A stretch of 13,985 bases of DNA from Euperipatoides rowelli. Its lineage: Eukaryota > Onychophora > Udeonychophora > Euonychophora > Peripatopsidae. Positions within the stretch are counted from its first letter, which is position 1. The number at the start of each line of letters is the position of its first letter. Of the stretch, positions 1 through 9,850 are shown one piece after another. The notes under the pieces are model-generated. The model had not been told where the DNA came from, ran no database searches, and saw nothing but the letters and a program-made list of their open reading frames with translations. Location: NCBI GenBank assembly GCA_003024985.2, contig PXIH01S0008187.1, one strand, 5' to 3'. The position numbers and the translations under genes were made by a program.

Positions 1-160
1 AAAATATATTAAAAAAAAAAAGATTAGGACTAGGGACAACCTCGCTGGACTATAGTCTGTTGTTGTCCGACATATTTGTATTTGTATTTGTCTGGTCAGC
101 AATCGCTGATCTGCTGACCTGGCCATTCCGACATTGATCACTGCATAACCACACTTGTTA
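1..160. other. Less A+T-rich edge segment with two hairpins, possible retroelement tail
   Basis: After an A-run this segment holds two compact inverted repeats. GGACAAC at 34-40 pairs with GTTGTCC at 62-68 and encloses the perfect palindrome GACTATAGTC at 48-57. GGTCAGCA at 94-101 pairs with TGCTGACC at 112-119 across a 10-base loop that contains a further ATC/GAT pair. Between them is a (TGTATT)-like stretch. Base composition changes sharply after about 160. The combination resembles the structured 3' tail of a non-LTR retrotransposon, but that is an impression; no coding part is present and the left side is cut by the window. Confidence 0.3.
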
Positions 161-2130
161 CTTTGTATTATTTAGACCTATGCATCTTAACTTTTAACAT
201 AATTAGATACTAAACTACTGTCTCTAACCATATAGCCTACAGTAGGCCAAATAATTTCACTTACATTTTGAATAGTAGCATATGCTACATAAAACTTTAA
301 TGTTCTTAATATACAATAATCATAATTATTATAGGCCTTAATGAGGTTTAAATAAAATATTTAACCTCATTTTAAAATAAATAAGCACTGAAGGGAGCTA
401 AAGAGTTAAGTATAGATGTTTTAATTTTTAGATTCCTCGTTTATCATGATGATATTTATAAATTGCTTGTGAGTTTGCTCTATCTTGAATAAGTTGTATG
501 CTGGTCAGAATTTTTCATCTTTGGATTTTGTAGGTGAGAGACACTATGCCTACTAGCAGGCGGCTTTTGTGAAGCCACTGGAAGCCATTTTCTCATGACT
601 TTCAAGCTTTCTGCTTTAATTTTAAAATGCTTTTAAGTCTGGCTGTTTTTCTAAATGTCTGTCATTTTAGATTTCATGTGGCTATAAATGTATTTTATGT
701 TTTAAACATTTTTATTCTGTCTTTAAAAATTAATCAATGAGTAGTGAAATTTAATCAGTAAGTAGTGAATATTAATTTTTTTTTTTTTGAGCAGTCATTT
801 CAAGACAGTTTTATCCAGAACTAAAACAAGTAGTCTGGGGGTCAAGTGACATTTTTCTGAGGGGATAGCGTGTCGTCAAATATAAGTAAATATTTTCTTT
901 AGGAGGGATAAATGAAAATAATTAAAAAAAAAAGAAAAATAGTGTTTAAAAAATGTAAAATTAGGTAGGCTACAAAGGTGTTTTAACTTATTAGCCAAAA
1001 ATGTGCCTATAGGATTTTTTATGATTTTTCATGTGCCAAGGAAAGTGAATTAATCAGGTAGCTTACTAGTTTTTTTTTTAACGTTTCCTTGTTTCACAAA
1101 ATGAGAATGTAAGCTATTGACTTTCTGAAGATAGCTGGGTTATCTTTCTCAACTGGGATAAAATATCTTATGGCATTTTGAAAACAAACTGTAAGAGTTA
1201 GCATTTTATTAGTTAGGATTTGTACTGGCTAAATGTGGATGCAACTTTTAAGGGTCATTCCCCAGTAAAACTTACTCTGTTTCACCAGATTACTGATAAA
1301 ATAACTTTAATTATAGGCTACATAGGCTACTTTTTTAAATTTATAATACAAATTAAAATTATATAGCCTAAATCAAGTAGGCTACCGGTATGATAAATAT
1401 TTTTATACAAAAACTAATAAAAATCAATAAGCAAACCAAAGATCCTACATAAATAGGCAAACAAAGAGTGAACAACATGATAATTTTTAAAACTATTATT
1501 TTTTAAAATTTGGCATTCTAAATTTACGGTATGTCCCCACCTTGAAGTGATTTTACATTTTTCTCATTTTATTAATAGCCTACCGGTAGTAGATTTATTT
1601 ATTTTCAAAATAATTAATTTTAGTATTAAGAAAGGTTTAATTTTTATCCTGAATTGACATTTTTTTTTAAATTATAGACTATTAAAAAAAACAAACAATA
1701 GACCTAGGCTACTTACATTTTCCTGATAAGCATTGTCAATGGAATTTAACCATTTTTGTTTTACTGTATTTGATGATTTTAATTTTAAAATTTTAATCCA
1801 AGTTGTTGATAATTAGAAGATAGGCTAATATAGCCTAGTGCTTTTAACGAAAATATTCTGGGAAAATTAAATTAGTAGAAAACATGTCTCTTAGAGAGCA
1901 TAGAAACATTGAATAATACTGGAAGACTGTTCAGAAAGAAGGTAAAAAAATCATAATTTAGATGTTTCCTTTAACAATACTTTTGTACCCCTAATGCATC
2001 ATCTGTGAGGTAATAAATTACCTTGAATTATTAAAGTATAAGCTTACTGTATTCCTTACGGACCTTACCAATAGGCATATAGAATATTACGGTAATTATA
2101 AATTAGGCTAAATTTTTATTTTTTTTACAT
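161..2130. other. A+T-rich sequence without a recognisable gene
   Basis: I see no gene, RNA gene or bounded element here. The stretch is A+T-rich with poly-A and poly-T runs, for example near 780 and 1070. It carries many short words of the TAGGCTA/TAGCCTA type (near 232, 965, 1315, 1370, 1577, 1702, 1821, 2103). It also has several CpG-containing TACGGTA or TACCGGTA words (near 1385, 1526, 1580, 2088). These words are discussed as a dispersed motif in the findings. Confidence 0.6.
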
Positions 2131-2181
2131 TGACTGTTTGAAAAACAAAGTTTTGGGTTAAAATGAAAAACCTATAGAAAT

Positions 2182-3024
2182 ATGGCAATTTTGCATGATT
2201 GTCTGAGGAAAGAGAAAAGGCAATGTGAAAAATATAAAAAAAATAAAAATAATAATAATGCTAAAAAAAATTTGAAAGAATTACAAGCCACTTGGGAGTT
2301 GGGATACTCCAAGGAAGAGGACTAAATCTATGTTGAAGGTAAATGTTAGTTTTATATAACATTAGTTGATCAATTACAAGCAAAACAAAAAGAAGCCAAA
2401 GAGCAGATATCAAACAAAATTAAAAACATTACTGAGAAACATTATTGCAAATATAAATTAATTTGAGTTATTAGACAGAATATTTGTACGGTATTATTAA
2501 AATGTCATACATGAAGGGGAAAAAAATAACATTGGAAAAATAAGCAACATGGCAATGGCCCTATGTGGAATTGAAATCATAAATTGAATATTTCTTGTTG
2601 AGAGATGATGACAGTCATTTTAAAGCAAGGAAAGAAGGAAACTAAGCAAAAGCAAAGAAGAAAAAAAAAACCCCTGAAAATCCTTAATCATATAGGCCTA
2701 TAATTACTCTACAACATCTATCTCTAAGAACCAACATGCCAAATATTCTTAATTTTGTAAAATGAGACCATTCTGGATAATGCAACCAAATGACAAAGAA
2801 TGAGATATGTGTTCAAATAAAATTCAGGAGATCTGGTCGATATCACAAAGTATATTCCTGAAAATGTAATAGGCCTAACATCCATCCCTGAAATTTTACA
2901 TCCTAATGATCACTATATGCAAATTGATCCAAAATTTGTGAAAGGAAATTGTTTTAAAAATATTCTTAGTAAAATTCCATGTTTATCCCATCATTGTTTA
3001 TTATGTGAAATTTTTACAATTTAA
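2182..3024 (+). pseudogene. Possible decayed coding sequence of unknown identity
   Basis: One plus-strand frame is more open than expected. It runs from an ATG at 2182 to TAA at 2323 (47 codons), is open 2350-2463 (38 codons) and 2602-2700 (33 codons), and is open again 2821-3021 (67 codons, stop TAA at 3022). All four runs share the same frame. I count about twelve internal stops in 280 codons, against about 24 expected at this composition. The first three runs would be rich in Lys, Glu, Gln and Asn, which a purine-rich strand gives for free. The last is more mixed (it begins NSGDLVDITKYIPENVIGL) and has frequent stops in its sister frames. A splice-donor-like AAG|GTAAAT lies at 2335-2343. 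I recognise no family. It could be a dead gene or transposase, or chance. Confidence 0.25.
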
Positions 3025-3279
3025 TTAATAAAAAACAATTTTGAAAATAGGTTAACTGTTTTTATCTAAAAATAGATAAATCAGGCTTTAAAAAAAAATT
3101 ATTCTCTGGTTATGGCCCATAAAGGACTAGGCAAGTGAAAAATCTGCACCAGGATTTTTTTTTTAATGAATAAATTATGTTGTCAAAATAAACAAAAAAT
3201 GTGTTACAATAGTTATCTAACTTTTATAAGTTTTAAACATTATGGCCTATACTGTTGGTTGAAATAATTAACGGTTTAA

Positions 3280-3387
3280 GCAACATTCGCTGCAAATTTC
3301 TCGATAGACGTAAACAGCTTTTTAAAATAAATATATCTTTTGGTTTGTTTTAAACTTTAGTAACTTTAAAATTAAAATTAAATTTAT
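3280..3387 (+). repeat. Dispersed direct repeat, copy 1
   Basis: This segment matches 4157-4252 in the same orientation. Shared blocks include GCTGCAAATTTCTC, ATAGAC, ATCTTTTGGTTTGTTTTAA and TAACTTTAAAATTAAA, in the same order with small indels. Weaker similarity may extend about 25 bases further upstream. Copy 1 carries CpG at 3301 (CTCGATAG) where copy 2 has CTCAATAG, as expected from loss of methylated CpG. No terminal repeats or target duplication are visible, so the repeat class is unknown. Confidence 0.7.
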
Positions 3388-3595
3388 CACCAAAAAAACA
3401 ACTTTAGTAATTTAACAATTAGGTTATGGAAAAAAAATATGGTACAGTACGAATAAATTTTAACCAAATAACTTATTATGAATTAGACTATTTAGTTAGT
3501 AATTTTAAAATAGCAAATTTGGCATTTCACACTTACATTTCCTGTTTAACTTCTACATGTTATTGTTGAGCGAAAGATGACATAGATATAGCCTT

Positions 3596-3669
3596 CAAGG
3601 CCGGTACTAAGCACAAGAGGAACAAGAGACAGATTATGGCAGCAAATTTTAAAGGGCGCCATTTTTTGA
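3596..3669 (+). repeat. GC-rich possible transposon end (GGCCGGTACTAA)
   Basis: CAAGGCCGGTACTAA at 3596-3610 stands out from its A+T-rich surroundings and is followed by GGGCGCC at 3655. Its first 15 bases resemble the reverse complement of 5539-5553, CAGGGCCAGCGCTAA, differing only by transitions. It could be one terminus of an older element whose other end is at 5553. The flanking 8 bases do not match, so this is unproven. Confidence 0.25.
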
Positions 3670-4156
3670 CATGGGATGAGTGATAAAAAGGCCGAGTCTT
3701 ATGAAATAAAAAGAAATAATTTTTAATGTAGACCTACTGTATCAAAATTTTTATTTTAAAGTAAGCTTACTGTATTTTTTTAAAAAGCTATATTCTTTTG
3801 GCATCATTTTATGAGAGTATGTCAAATCATTGTAAATTTAGATTTAAAGTGTCAAATGCCATTTATTGCTAATTTTATAAAGAAAGAAAAATGATAATAG
3901 ATTTACTAAGTGAGCAATGGTGTTTTTTTATCTAGATTATTTTGTTTAAAATCTGACCATGTGCTTTTTATTTACTAGTTTAAAGAACTCATTAATTATA
4001 GATAAGTTTAGTCTTCATTTTACAAGAATGGTATAATTAACAAAATGGTTAAAAATGTAAACATCACTGCAAAGAGAGAGAAAAAATAACATGAATTTTA
4101 AGAAAAATGGCTAGATTAATTCTCTTGATTTGAATTTAATCGATAAGAGCTGTTAT
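3670..4156. other. A+T-rich sequence without a recognisable gene
   Basis: No gene or bounded element is visible. There are scattered poly-A/T tracts and a short AGAGAGAG run near 4072. If the inverted GC-rich ends at 3596 and 5553 are a pair, this would be internal to that element. Confidence 0.5.
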
Positions 4157-4252
4157 GCAATATTAGCTGCAAATTTCTCAATAGACTTAAAATAAAAAAA
4201 ATATTAAATTTATCTTTTGGTTTGTTTTAACTAACTTTAAAATTAAATTTAT
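4157..4252 (+). repeat. Dispersed direct repeat, copy 2
   Basis: This is the second copy of the repeat at 3280-3387, in the same orientation about 880 bases downstream. It is shorter by about 12 bases because of small deletions between ATAGAC and ATCTTTTGG. The GCTGCAAATTTCTC and TTTGGTTTGTTTTAA blocks are intact. It ends about 145 bases before the hAT-like element at 4398. Confidence 0.7.
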
Positions 4253-4397
4253 AATATCTAGGCTATAGATAGAATTGTGTGATACATATCATACATAGAT
4301 TAATTTTAATCTACCGTACTTTTATTATTTTTATAATCTAATTGAACTTTAGGCTATAAATATTAATTTAATAACATTTTAGCATTATAATTTAAAT

Positions 4398-5085
4398 CAT
4401 AGTTTCCCAAAGTGAATGAAAAACACCCCCCAGGGCCAGGGGGCCCTGGAGTGATCCAGGGGGCATTGACAGTCTTGGGTGCAAATGGGGGCGGTGGAAG
4501 CATAAAGAAAGAAGTTAATTTTGAAAAACATTTGTAGCCTACATGTTTCATCTGTTGTGTAACTTAGTTAAATTTGTAGTGATTACTTTATTTTCCAAAT
4601 AAACACACAAAATGCATGTTAATATAGCGATTAGAGGTCAAGTTCGCCGACAGGGCTAACTCTTTAATTATTCCTTTTTTTTTTCAGGCACGTTTAATTG
4701 ATTTATGAAATTTTTACTAATAAGTGGCCTAATAAATTATTTAAAATTGTGTAGGAATAAACATTAATAATTATATACACCAGGTTCATCCTTCTCTTTA
4801 GGGTGACTGTTAATGTTATTTGTGATATTTAAGAGAACATTTTAATATTTTAATATTGTCCTTCATTATCTTAATTTTCATGTGTAATGGAATGTTACTG
4901 TGGTTTATTAAAAATTTTTTTTTTATAATTTCAAGTTTCAAGGTGTCTTATTTACAACAACATCTTTCTTTACTATGTTGTAGGATGTACAGTAGGTATA
5001 GGCCTAAATATAGATACACAAAAGAACTTAAAATTCATCTCTGCATCTTTCTGTTTGTTTGCTTAAAGAAGGTTGTGAACCTCTG
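4398..5085. mobile_element. hAT-like non-autonomous DNA transposon (688 bp)
   Basis: The left end reads CATAGTTTCCCAAAGTG. The right end, on the opposite strand, reads CAGAGGTTCACAACCTT. They agree at about 10 of the first 14 positions and fit the CAGNGGTTCNCAAMC type of terminus common in hAT elements. The element is flanked by 8-bp direct repeats, ATTTAAAT at 4390-4397 and ATTTAGAT at 5086-5093 (7 of 8 match), the duplication length characteristic of hAT insertion. The left part has a GC-rich island at 4424-4500 with the palindromic CAGGGCC/GGCCCTG at 4431-4448. A minus-strand open frame over this island would give a proline/glycine-rich peptide, but it runs off the element end and looks spurious. 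No transposase is encoded, so mobilisation would have been in trans. The transposon identity is well supported; the subfamily is unknown. Confidence 0.7.
4660..4687 (+). promoter_or_regulatory. Cryptic 3' splice acceptor-like signal
   Basis: CTAAC at 4657-4661 resembles a branch-point. It is followed by a pyrimidine-rich tract ending in ten T and then CAG|G at 4685-4688, with good spacing. It lies inside the hAT-like element, so it is more likely a latent exonisation site than the acceptor of a host gene. No open exon of note follows. Confidence 0.25.
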
Positions 5086-5093
5086 ATTTAGAT

Positions 5094-6184
5094 TCTTTGC
5101 AATGATAGCAGATGGGTCAACAGATACAGTAAATCAATAATAATCCCTCATATAGGATTGGTCAAACACATAGGCTACTGTATTCCTCCATTCCCCCCCC
5201 CCCCATCAATTTTCCCACATTTTTTTTGTCTTAGCATACGGTAGCCTTTGCAACCAACACCCTATCAATAAACAAAATAAAAATCTGTATATCTGGACAA
5301 GTATTGAAAATTGTGGGACAAGATCACTTGTCCAAGGACATTTTTTTTTTAAAATTTTAAATCCTGAATTGCAATGTTAATAATATTTTTGATTGTTGAA
5401 AATAACAATTAAATTTGAGTATGATAATATGAGTACCAGTATGTTTTTTTTTTCTGCCTCATAGCCAGAGCTAATATAGAAAGAAGCATCTGGGGGAGGG
5501 TGGTGAAAAATAATTTTTGGCCTTGGGTGCCAAATACATTAGCGCTGGCCCTGTGTACTTTTATATAGCCTACTATTGTAAATGGTTTGTTATGACAAGC
5601 ATTTCAGTTTCCAATTTAATTTATAATCTAATGTTATCTTAAAAGAAAAATGTTTACAACGGTGGGATGCAGTCAAAGAAAGCTCAATACTTATGAACCC
5701 CAAAATGATCAAATAAAAAAATTATTTTATTTTTTATTCAACAGTGCTTAGCTATGTTACACCTCATTATTTATTATTCTAATTTTGGCAACAAGTGTAT
5801 AAGCAAATGATTAATTGAATTATTTTTTCATGAAATTAATATAGGATACACTTTTTTGCTTTATTTTTTATTTTCGGGGTAGTAGAGAAAACTTTACGTA
5901 GTAACTTCCTTACTCTCAATTATGGAAGCCGTTTTTCAAACTTTCAGATTACGAATGAATAAATGATCTAGGCTAATCTACAGGTGCTGTATAAATGTTT
6001 AGTGTAGCCTACATTTACAATAGGAAAAATAAAATAAGACATTCTAAGCTCTGTTGTAATTTTTATTATTTTAGTGCACAAGATAAGTTAATTTTTTAAT
6101 GACAATGATTTACGGTAATTAATTGTTTTTGTGTAAAGGGAAAATTAGTAGAAATACTACTTAGGTGTAATTTAGGACAGTTAA
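5094..6184. other. A+T-rich sequence without a recognisable gene
   Basis: No gene is visible. The stretch includes a C12 tract at 5193-5204 and a small hairpin GGACAAG/CTTGTCC at 5316-5333, with an extra GGACAAG at 5295. It also holds a GC-richer patch at 5455-5553 described separately. TAGGCTA/TAGCCTA words occur near 5171, 5565, 5970 and 6005. Confidence 0.5.
5485..5553 (-). repeat. GC-rich possible transposon end (CAGGGCCAGCGCTAA)
   Basis: Read on the minus strand, this begins CAGGGCCAGCGCTAATG, followed by TTTGGCACCCAAGGCC and a C-rich stretch. The first 15 bases match the plus-strand sequence at 3596-3610 except for transitions, suggesting paired inverted ends about 1.96 kb apart with the hAT-like element nested between them. 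Flanks at 3588-3595 (ATAGCCTT) and 5554-5561 (TGTACTTT) do not form a convincing duplication. Confidence 0.3.
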
Positions 6185-6236
6185 CCGTATGATAAAATTA
6201 ATAACCGGTTTTTAGCTTTTCGGTCGGATAACCGGA
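6185..6236. repeat. CpG-rich ATAACCGG repeat cluster
   Basis: Within about 50 bases of otherwise A+T-rich sequence there are six CpGs. ATAACCGG occurs twice, at 6201-6208 and 6228-6235, with AACCGGTT and CGGTCGG between or beside them. It may be the end of a small repeat element or a cluster of protein-binding sites. No partner was found in the window. Confidence 0.35.
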
Positions 6237-6390
6237 TAAGCAGCTCAACCTTGTAATAATTTCTTTTCTCTCATAGTTTTTGATTTTAAATAGTATTACG
6301 GTAGCTACATTAAATTGCTTAATTTGTGTAACTCAGTTGAAATTTGTGTGCGTTTTATTTAATTTTTGTGACTAAATATACTGACATTAA

Positions 6391-7089
6391 AAGTCAAATG
6401 TAAGATTTCTTTTTTAAAAAAAAATTACCGTATTGCTTTTCAAAGATTTTTACTAAAAAAAAAAAAAAATTTGCCAGAAAAAAATAAATTAAAAAAAAAG
6501 AAGTTATTTACAATTAAGTTTTAAAATATTTGTCATATCCTTAAAACAACATTGTTTATTGTATATGCTTGGGGCACATAATATGCTCTCTATTCTGTGC
6601 TTGGGGAGATATTTTGGTACGTCATTACGGTCATTGTTTAGAAATGAATTGAGTTTCTATACAAAATAAAACAATATTTGCTATCTTTGTCAGCTAAAGG
6701 CTGGAAATCATATGGACTAATTGTTAAAAACACATCAGAATCAGAATCAAATTCATCCTTTGTGCTATTTAAGGTCCAATTTGTTTTAAAAAAAAGTATA
6801 CTTGATACTTGATTTATTACCAGGTGAACAGCACTCTATTTACAGCATAAATCAATTACTACCTAAACATACAGTAATATTAATGACAGTATCGTCATCA
6901 AAATAATCTCGGACCCAAAATTTTTTTTTAAATCTTTCTATTTCTAATCTCAGACAGAGGACAGGATTACAGTATTTTTAATTTTACCTTTAAATAACTT
7001 TTTTTTTTTAGAGTGAAATTTTTTTTTTAGTAATCACGGTATCTTGGAAAATCAATAATAAAAAAAAGCCATTACGGCACATTTGACAT
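6391..7089 (-). mobile_element. TIR transposon family, copy A (699 bp, non-autonomous)
   Basis: Copy A aligns end to end, in opposite orientation, with the element at 9856-10505. Shared blocks include CAAATTCATCCTTTGTGCTA (6748-6767), GCTGGAAATC (6700-6709), GTTATTTACAATT and CCTTAAAACAACATTG. Its two ends are inverted repeats of about 60 bp. Both carry GTCAAATGT at the tip, then a T-rich tract, TGCTTTTCAAAGATTTTTAC or GATTTTCCAAGAT, and ACTAAAAAAAA. TTAA lies immediately outside on the left (6387-6390) and two bases outside on the right (7092-7095), so the target duplication is blurred. The element encodes no full transposase. The minus strand keeps a 65-codon open frame described separately. 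A TTAA target suggests piggyBac or Kolobok relatives, but the GG(T) tip is not classical piggyBac. Confidence 0.8.
6641..6835 (-). pseudogene. Residual acidic open frame inside transposon copy A
   Basis: On the minus strand a frame stays open for 65 codons between TAG at 6838-6836 and TAA at 6640-6638, with no usable ATG. Its centre, starting at 6757, reads DEFDSDSDVFLTISPYDFQP, and shortly after comes LADKDSKY. Acidic Ser/Asp stretches of this kind occur near the N-terminus of many piggyBac-type transposases, so it could be a scrap of the parental coding region. In copy B the same frame is recognisable (AAG GAT GAA TTT GAT) but has stops TGA, TAA and TAG. At 65 codons, chance openness is possible. 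I assign no function. Confidence 0.25.
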
Positions 7090-9518
7090 TTTTAAATAAT
7101 TTTCTTAATTCTTAAATTTTTATAATGCTTTATTTAACAGCTAAAAAAAAATGCTTAAATCAAAAATCTATAAAAAAAATATGTGTTATTCGGGATTGTG
7201 ACATTCGTGAAAATTTAGAAGTAGCTCATGACCTACAAAATTCTATCCAACACTGATCTACCTAACTTATTGTTCATTAAAAAAAAAGTTAAAAAAATGA
7301 TTTGTTATGACTATATACTGTAGGCCTACAGTAAACATTTATTATTCAATATTATAAAGTCACCATCTTGAATTAGTGTTTTTATTGTTTTAAATCAATC
7401 TTCCTGTATAAATGAACCTATCTATTGTTCAAACAGTTCATTGCTCTCCTTTTTAAATGACAAAATCATCATGCCCGAAGTATCAGGATATTGCTCTCAA
7501 TATTATGTTTTTAAATTAAAAAAAAAACAAAACAAAAACATTACAACAGTTTATTAGGAAGAGGAAATCAAAATCAGGTAGAATAAAACAAGTTACAAGG
7601 AATAGATTAATCATAAAACATTTCAATTTAATAATTAATTTCAAATTAAAATGAAGTAAATTCTTAAATGAGGATAGAGTTACAAAGATGAAACATGTCC
7701 AGTATTCACTCCAGTATTTTTAAAAGGATACATTTGTCAAACTATAAAATACTTTTTTAAAGAAGATTTTCTTAGTAGATAATTCATTGTCAAAGATCTC
7801 AAATCAATCATCTTTTGATGTTTAGGTGTCAAAAAAAAAAAAAAATTGTTTGTAGGCTATGTTCATTGAAACATTTTTAAAATGAATTGTCGAGAAATTT
7901 ATTTTGTAACTTATTACCGTACAAATGTTGAGATGGTTAACTTGGTGGAAAAATCTAATTTGGGTCAACCATTTTTTTCTTTCTTCATTATTTAACTGAT
8001 AACAAATAAAAAAAAAAGTCACTTGTAACGGATTACACATAAATAAAGTTTAACATTTTTTTTTTCAAAGGTAGCTTGCCTACAATACATTACTTGATTT
8101 TGTGTAAACATTAACTTGTCTTGATTAATTCTAACACTTTACATGAAAAAAATATAATTTATTTTCACTAAGTTACCGGTATTCAAATTTTAACTAAGGC
8201 TATTTTTTTTTTTTTTTTGTAATTAATTCTCATTTATTTTTAATTTCATAAATATCAGGTGATCAGTATAAGCATGGCATTTAACTACTACTTGACATTG
8301 CTTTGAATTATTATGTATTGTTCTTGCAGCATTTTAATCAGAGCTAAGGTTTTTAGCTGTATTTTAATGTACAGGAATATTAAATAAGTTTGCTACATGT
8401 GTACATAGGCTAATGGATAATATGACTATAAATTTATGAAAATTCACAACTTGGGATTTATAATGTAGGCTATGGTGTGCTTCAGCAGGCCTAGCCTATA
8501 ACTACAGTCACAGGTGAGATTGTAAAATATTGTTTTATTTATTGAGCTATTCGTTATAATACGGTAGAAATTTTGATATTTTGTTTTTTAGGTCATTATT
8601 TTAAAAGTTACGTAAGACTAGGCCTATATAGAATTATTGTAAATGTAACACATGACTAAAACCTCATTTGTACTTTTACAGTAGCCTACAGTTGGTCTAT
8701 TATCCGTTTTAATGTCTTGTAAACGGAGATGTGGGCGCAAATTTGTTTATACTTTTCTAAAAGGTTGAGTCTAGTAATCAATTGAATTGCTCTATACAAT
8801 AGCCAATCATATTCTTCCTCTTATTTCCAACAGTTGTTATGGTTTTTAGTTTTAGACGTATCAAAATGAATTCCAATAAATGCCTAATATTGTGTAAAAT
8901 ATTTTATTTTTACTTTATTTAGCCTACTGCTTTACGAAAATTTATTTTCAAATAGCCTACGATGTTTTCAAACTAAATCAATTGGGACAAAAACAACAGT
9001 GTGCTGCCCTCTACTTAGAAAACTTAAAATATGATTTGTTCAATGGCTAACAAGATGGAGAGTAAACTGATATGTCTAAGTAAAAGTTTAATTTTTTCCT
9101 ATAATTACGGATGATGAAGAATGACTATCTGTTAATTGCGCATGCCTGACTGTTTTTTACACAATGGACTTGCGTAGAAGTAAAAAATGAGCCTTAAGTT
9201 TTCTAAAAGAGTAGAAATGTCTATGTTGGTAAGGTTTGCTAGCGCAATGATATTTATTTGAAAGCTCTGCTTAAGCAGCTTTACTGATATTTTGGTCTCT
9301 ATGACCTTCCCTGCCCTGGGATGAATTTTTTAAAAATTTAGGGTAAACAGAGTTAAGTTACAAAGTTTTCTGGCCAACTGTATAGCAAACTCCTGAGCTC
9401 CAATTTCTCCAGAAACAGCCTGAGATACATTTTTAAAACTTATTTGTAGTCACTAGATGGCTTCTATCAGTAGTTTAAAATAATTTATTTTATAGAAGGT
9501 AGAGTGGTAGGCTATATT

Positions 9519-9542
9519 GGGCGGGTTAAGAGGGGGAGGGGG
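9519..9542 (+). other. G-quadruplex motif
   Basis: Four G tracts, GGG, GGG, GGGGG and GGGGG, are separated by loops of 1, 6 and 1 bases. This satisfies the usual G3+N1-7 rule. The purine-rich G tract lies in otherwise A+T-rich DNA and contains GGGCGGG, which also resembles an Sp1 box. No transcription unit can be tied to it. Confidence 0.55.
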
Positions 9543-9850
9543 TATGAGAAGGGTAATGGGTATTGTTGAATTGGCAAAGTTGTGTACACAATAGAATACT
9601 TGTACACATACTGTAGATGATAAATCAATACTGTAGTTATTTTAGCTAGTCTGTTTACAATTTCTTTTATCTGCTGTCATATATCCACCTAAAAATAAAG
9701 TTAGCCTAATGATACATTTCATAAAACAATTTGATCCTTTCTTGGAGTAAAATCCCCATATCACTTAAAGAAGGCTACTACCAAACTTTTTTTATTAACT
9801 TAAAACCATTGGAAACAACTATTTTAGGTGCTTGAATATTCTTTCTGATT

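Noticed and set aside
3280-4252. The two direct repeats as LTRs of a retrotransposon
   Set aside because: They are only about 100 bp long, lack TG...CA ends, have no flanking duplication, and no primer-binding site or coding region lies between them.
4363-4551. 62-codon minus-strand open frame, proline/glycine-rich
   Set aside because: It crosses the left boundary of the hAT-like element, and its Pro/Gly content comes from the GC-rich island. There is no recognisable domain.
4856-5086. 76-codon plus-strand open frame
   Set aside because: It lies inside and ends at the border of the hAT-like element, with Phe/Ile/Leu-rich T-tract composition. Chance openness is sufficient.
5316-5333. GGACAAG/CTTGTCC hairpin as a terminator or RNA element
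   Set aside because: A 7-bp stem in eukaryotic A+T-rich DNA with no transcript context is not enough; noted only within the surrounding block.
7822-8040. 72-codon minus-strand open frame
   Set aside because: It is low-complexity, bounded by poly-A/T, and has no motif or supporting context.
9137-9145. TGCGCATGC as an NRF1-type promoter site
   Set aside because: Only half of the full YGCGCAYGCGCR motif is present and no promoter or gene start is visible nearby.
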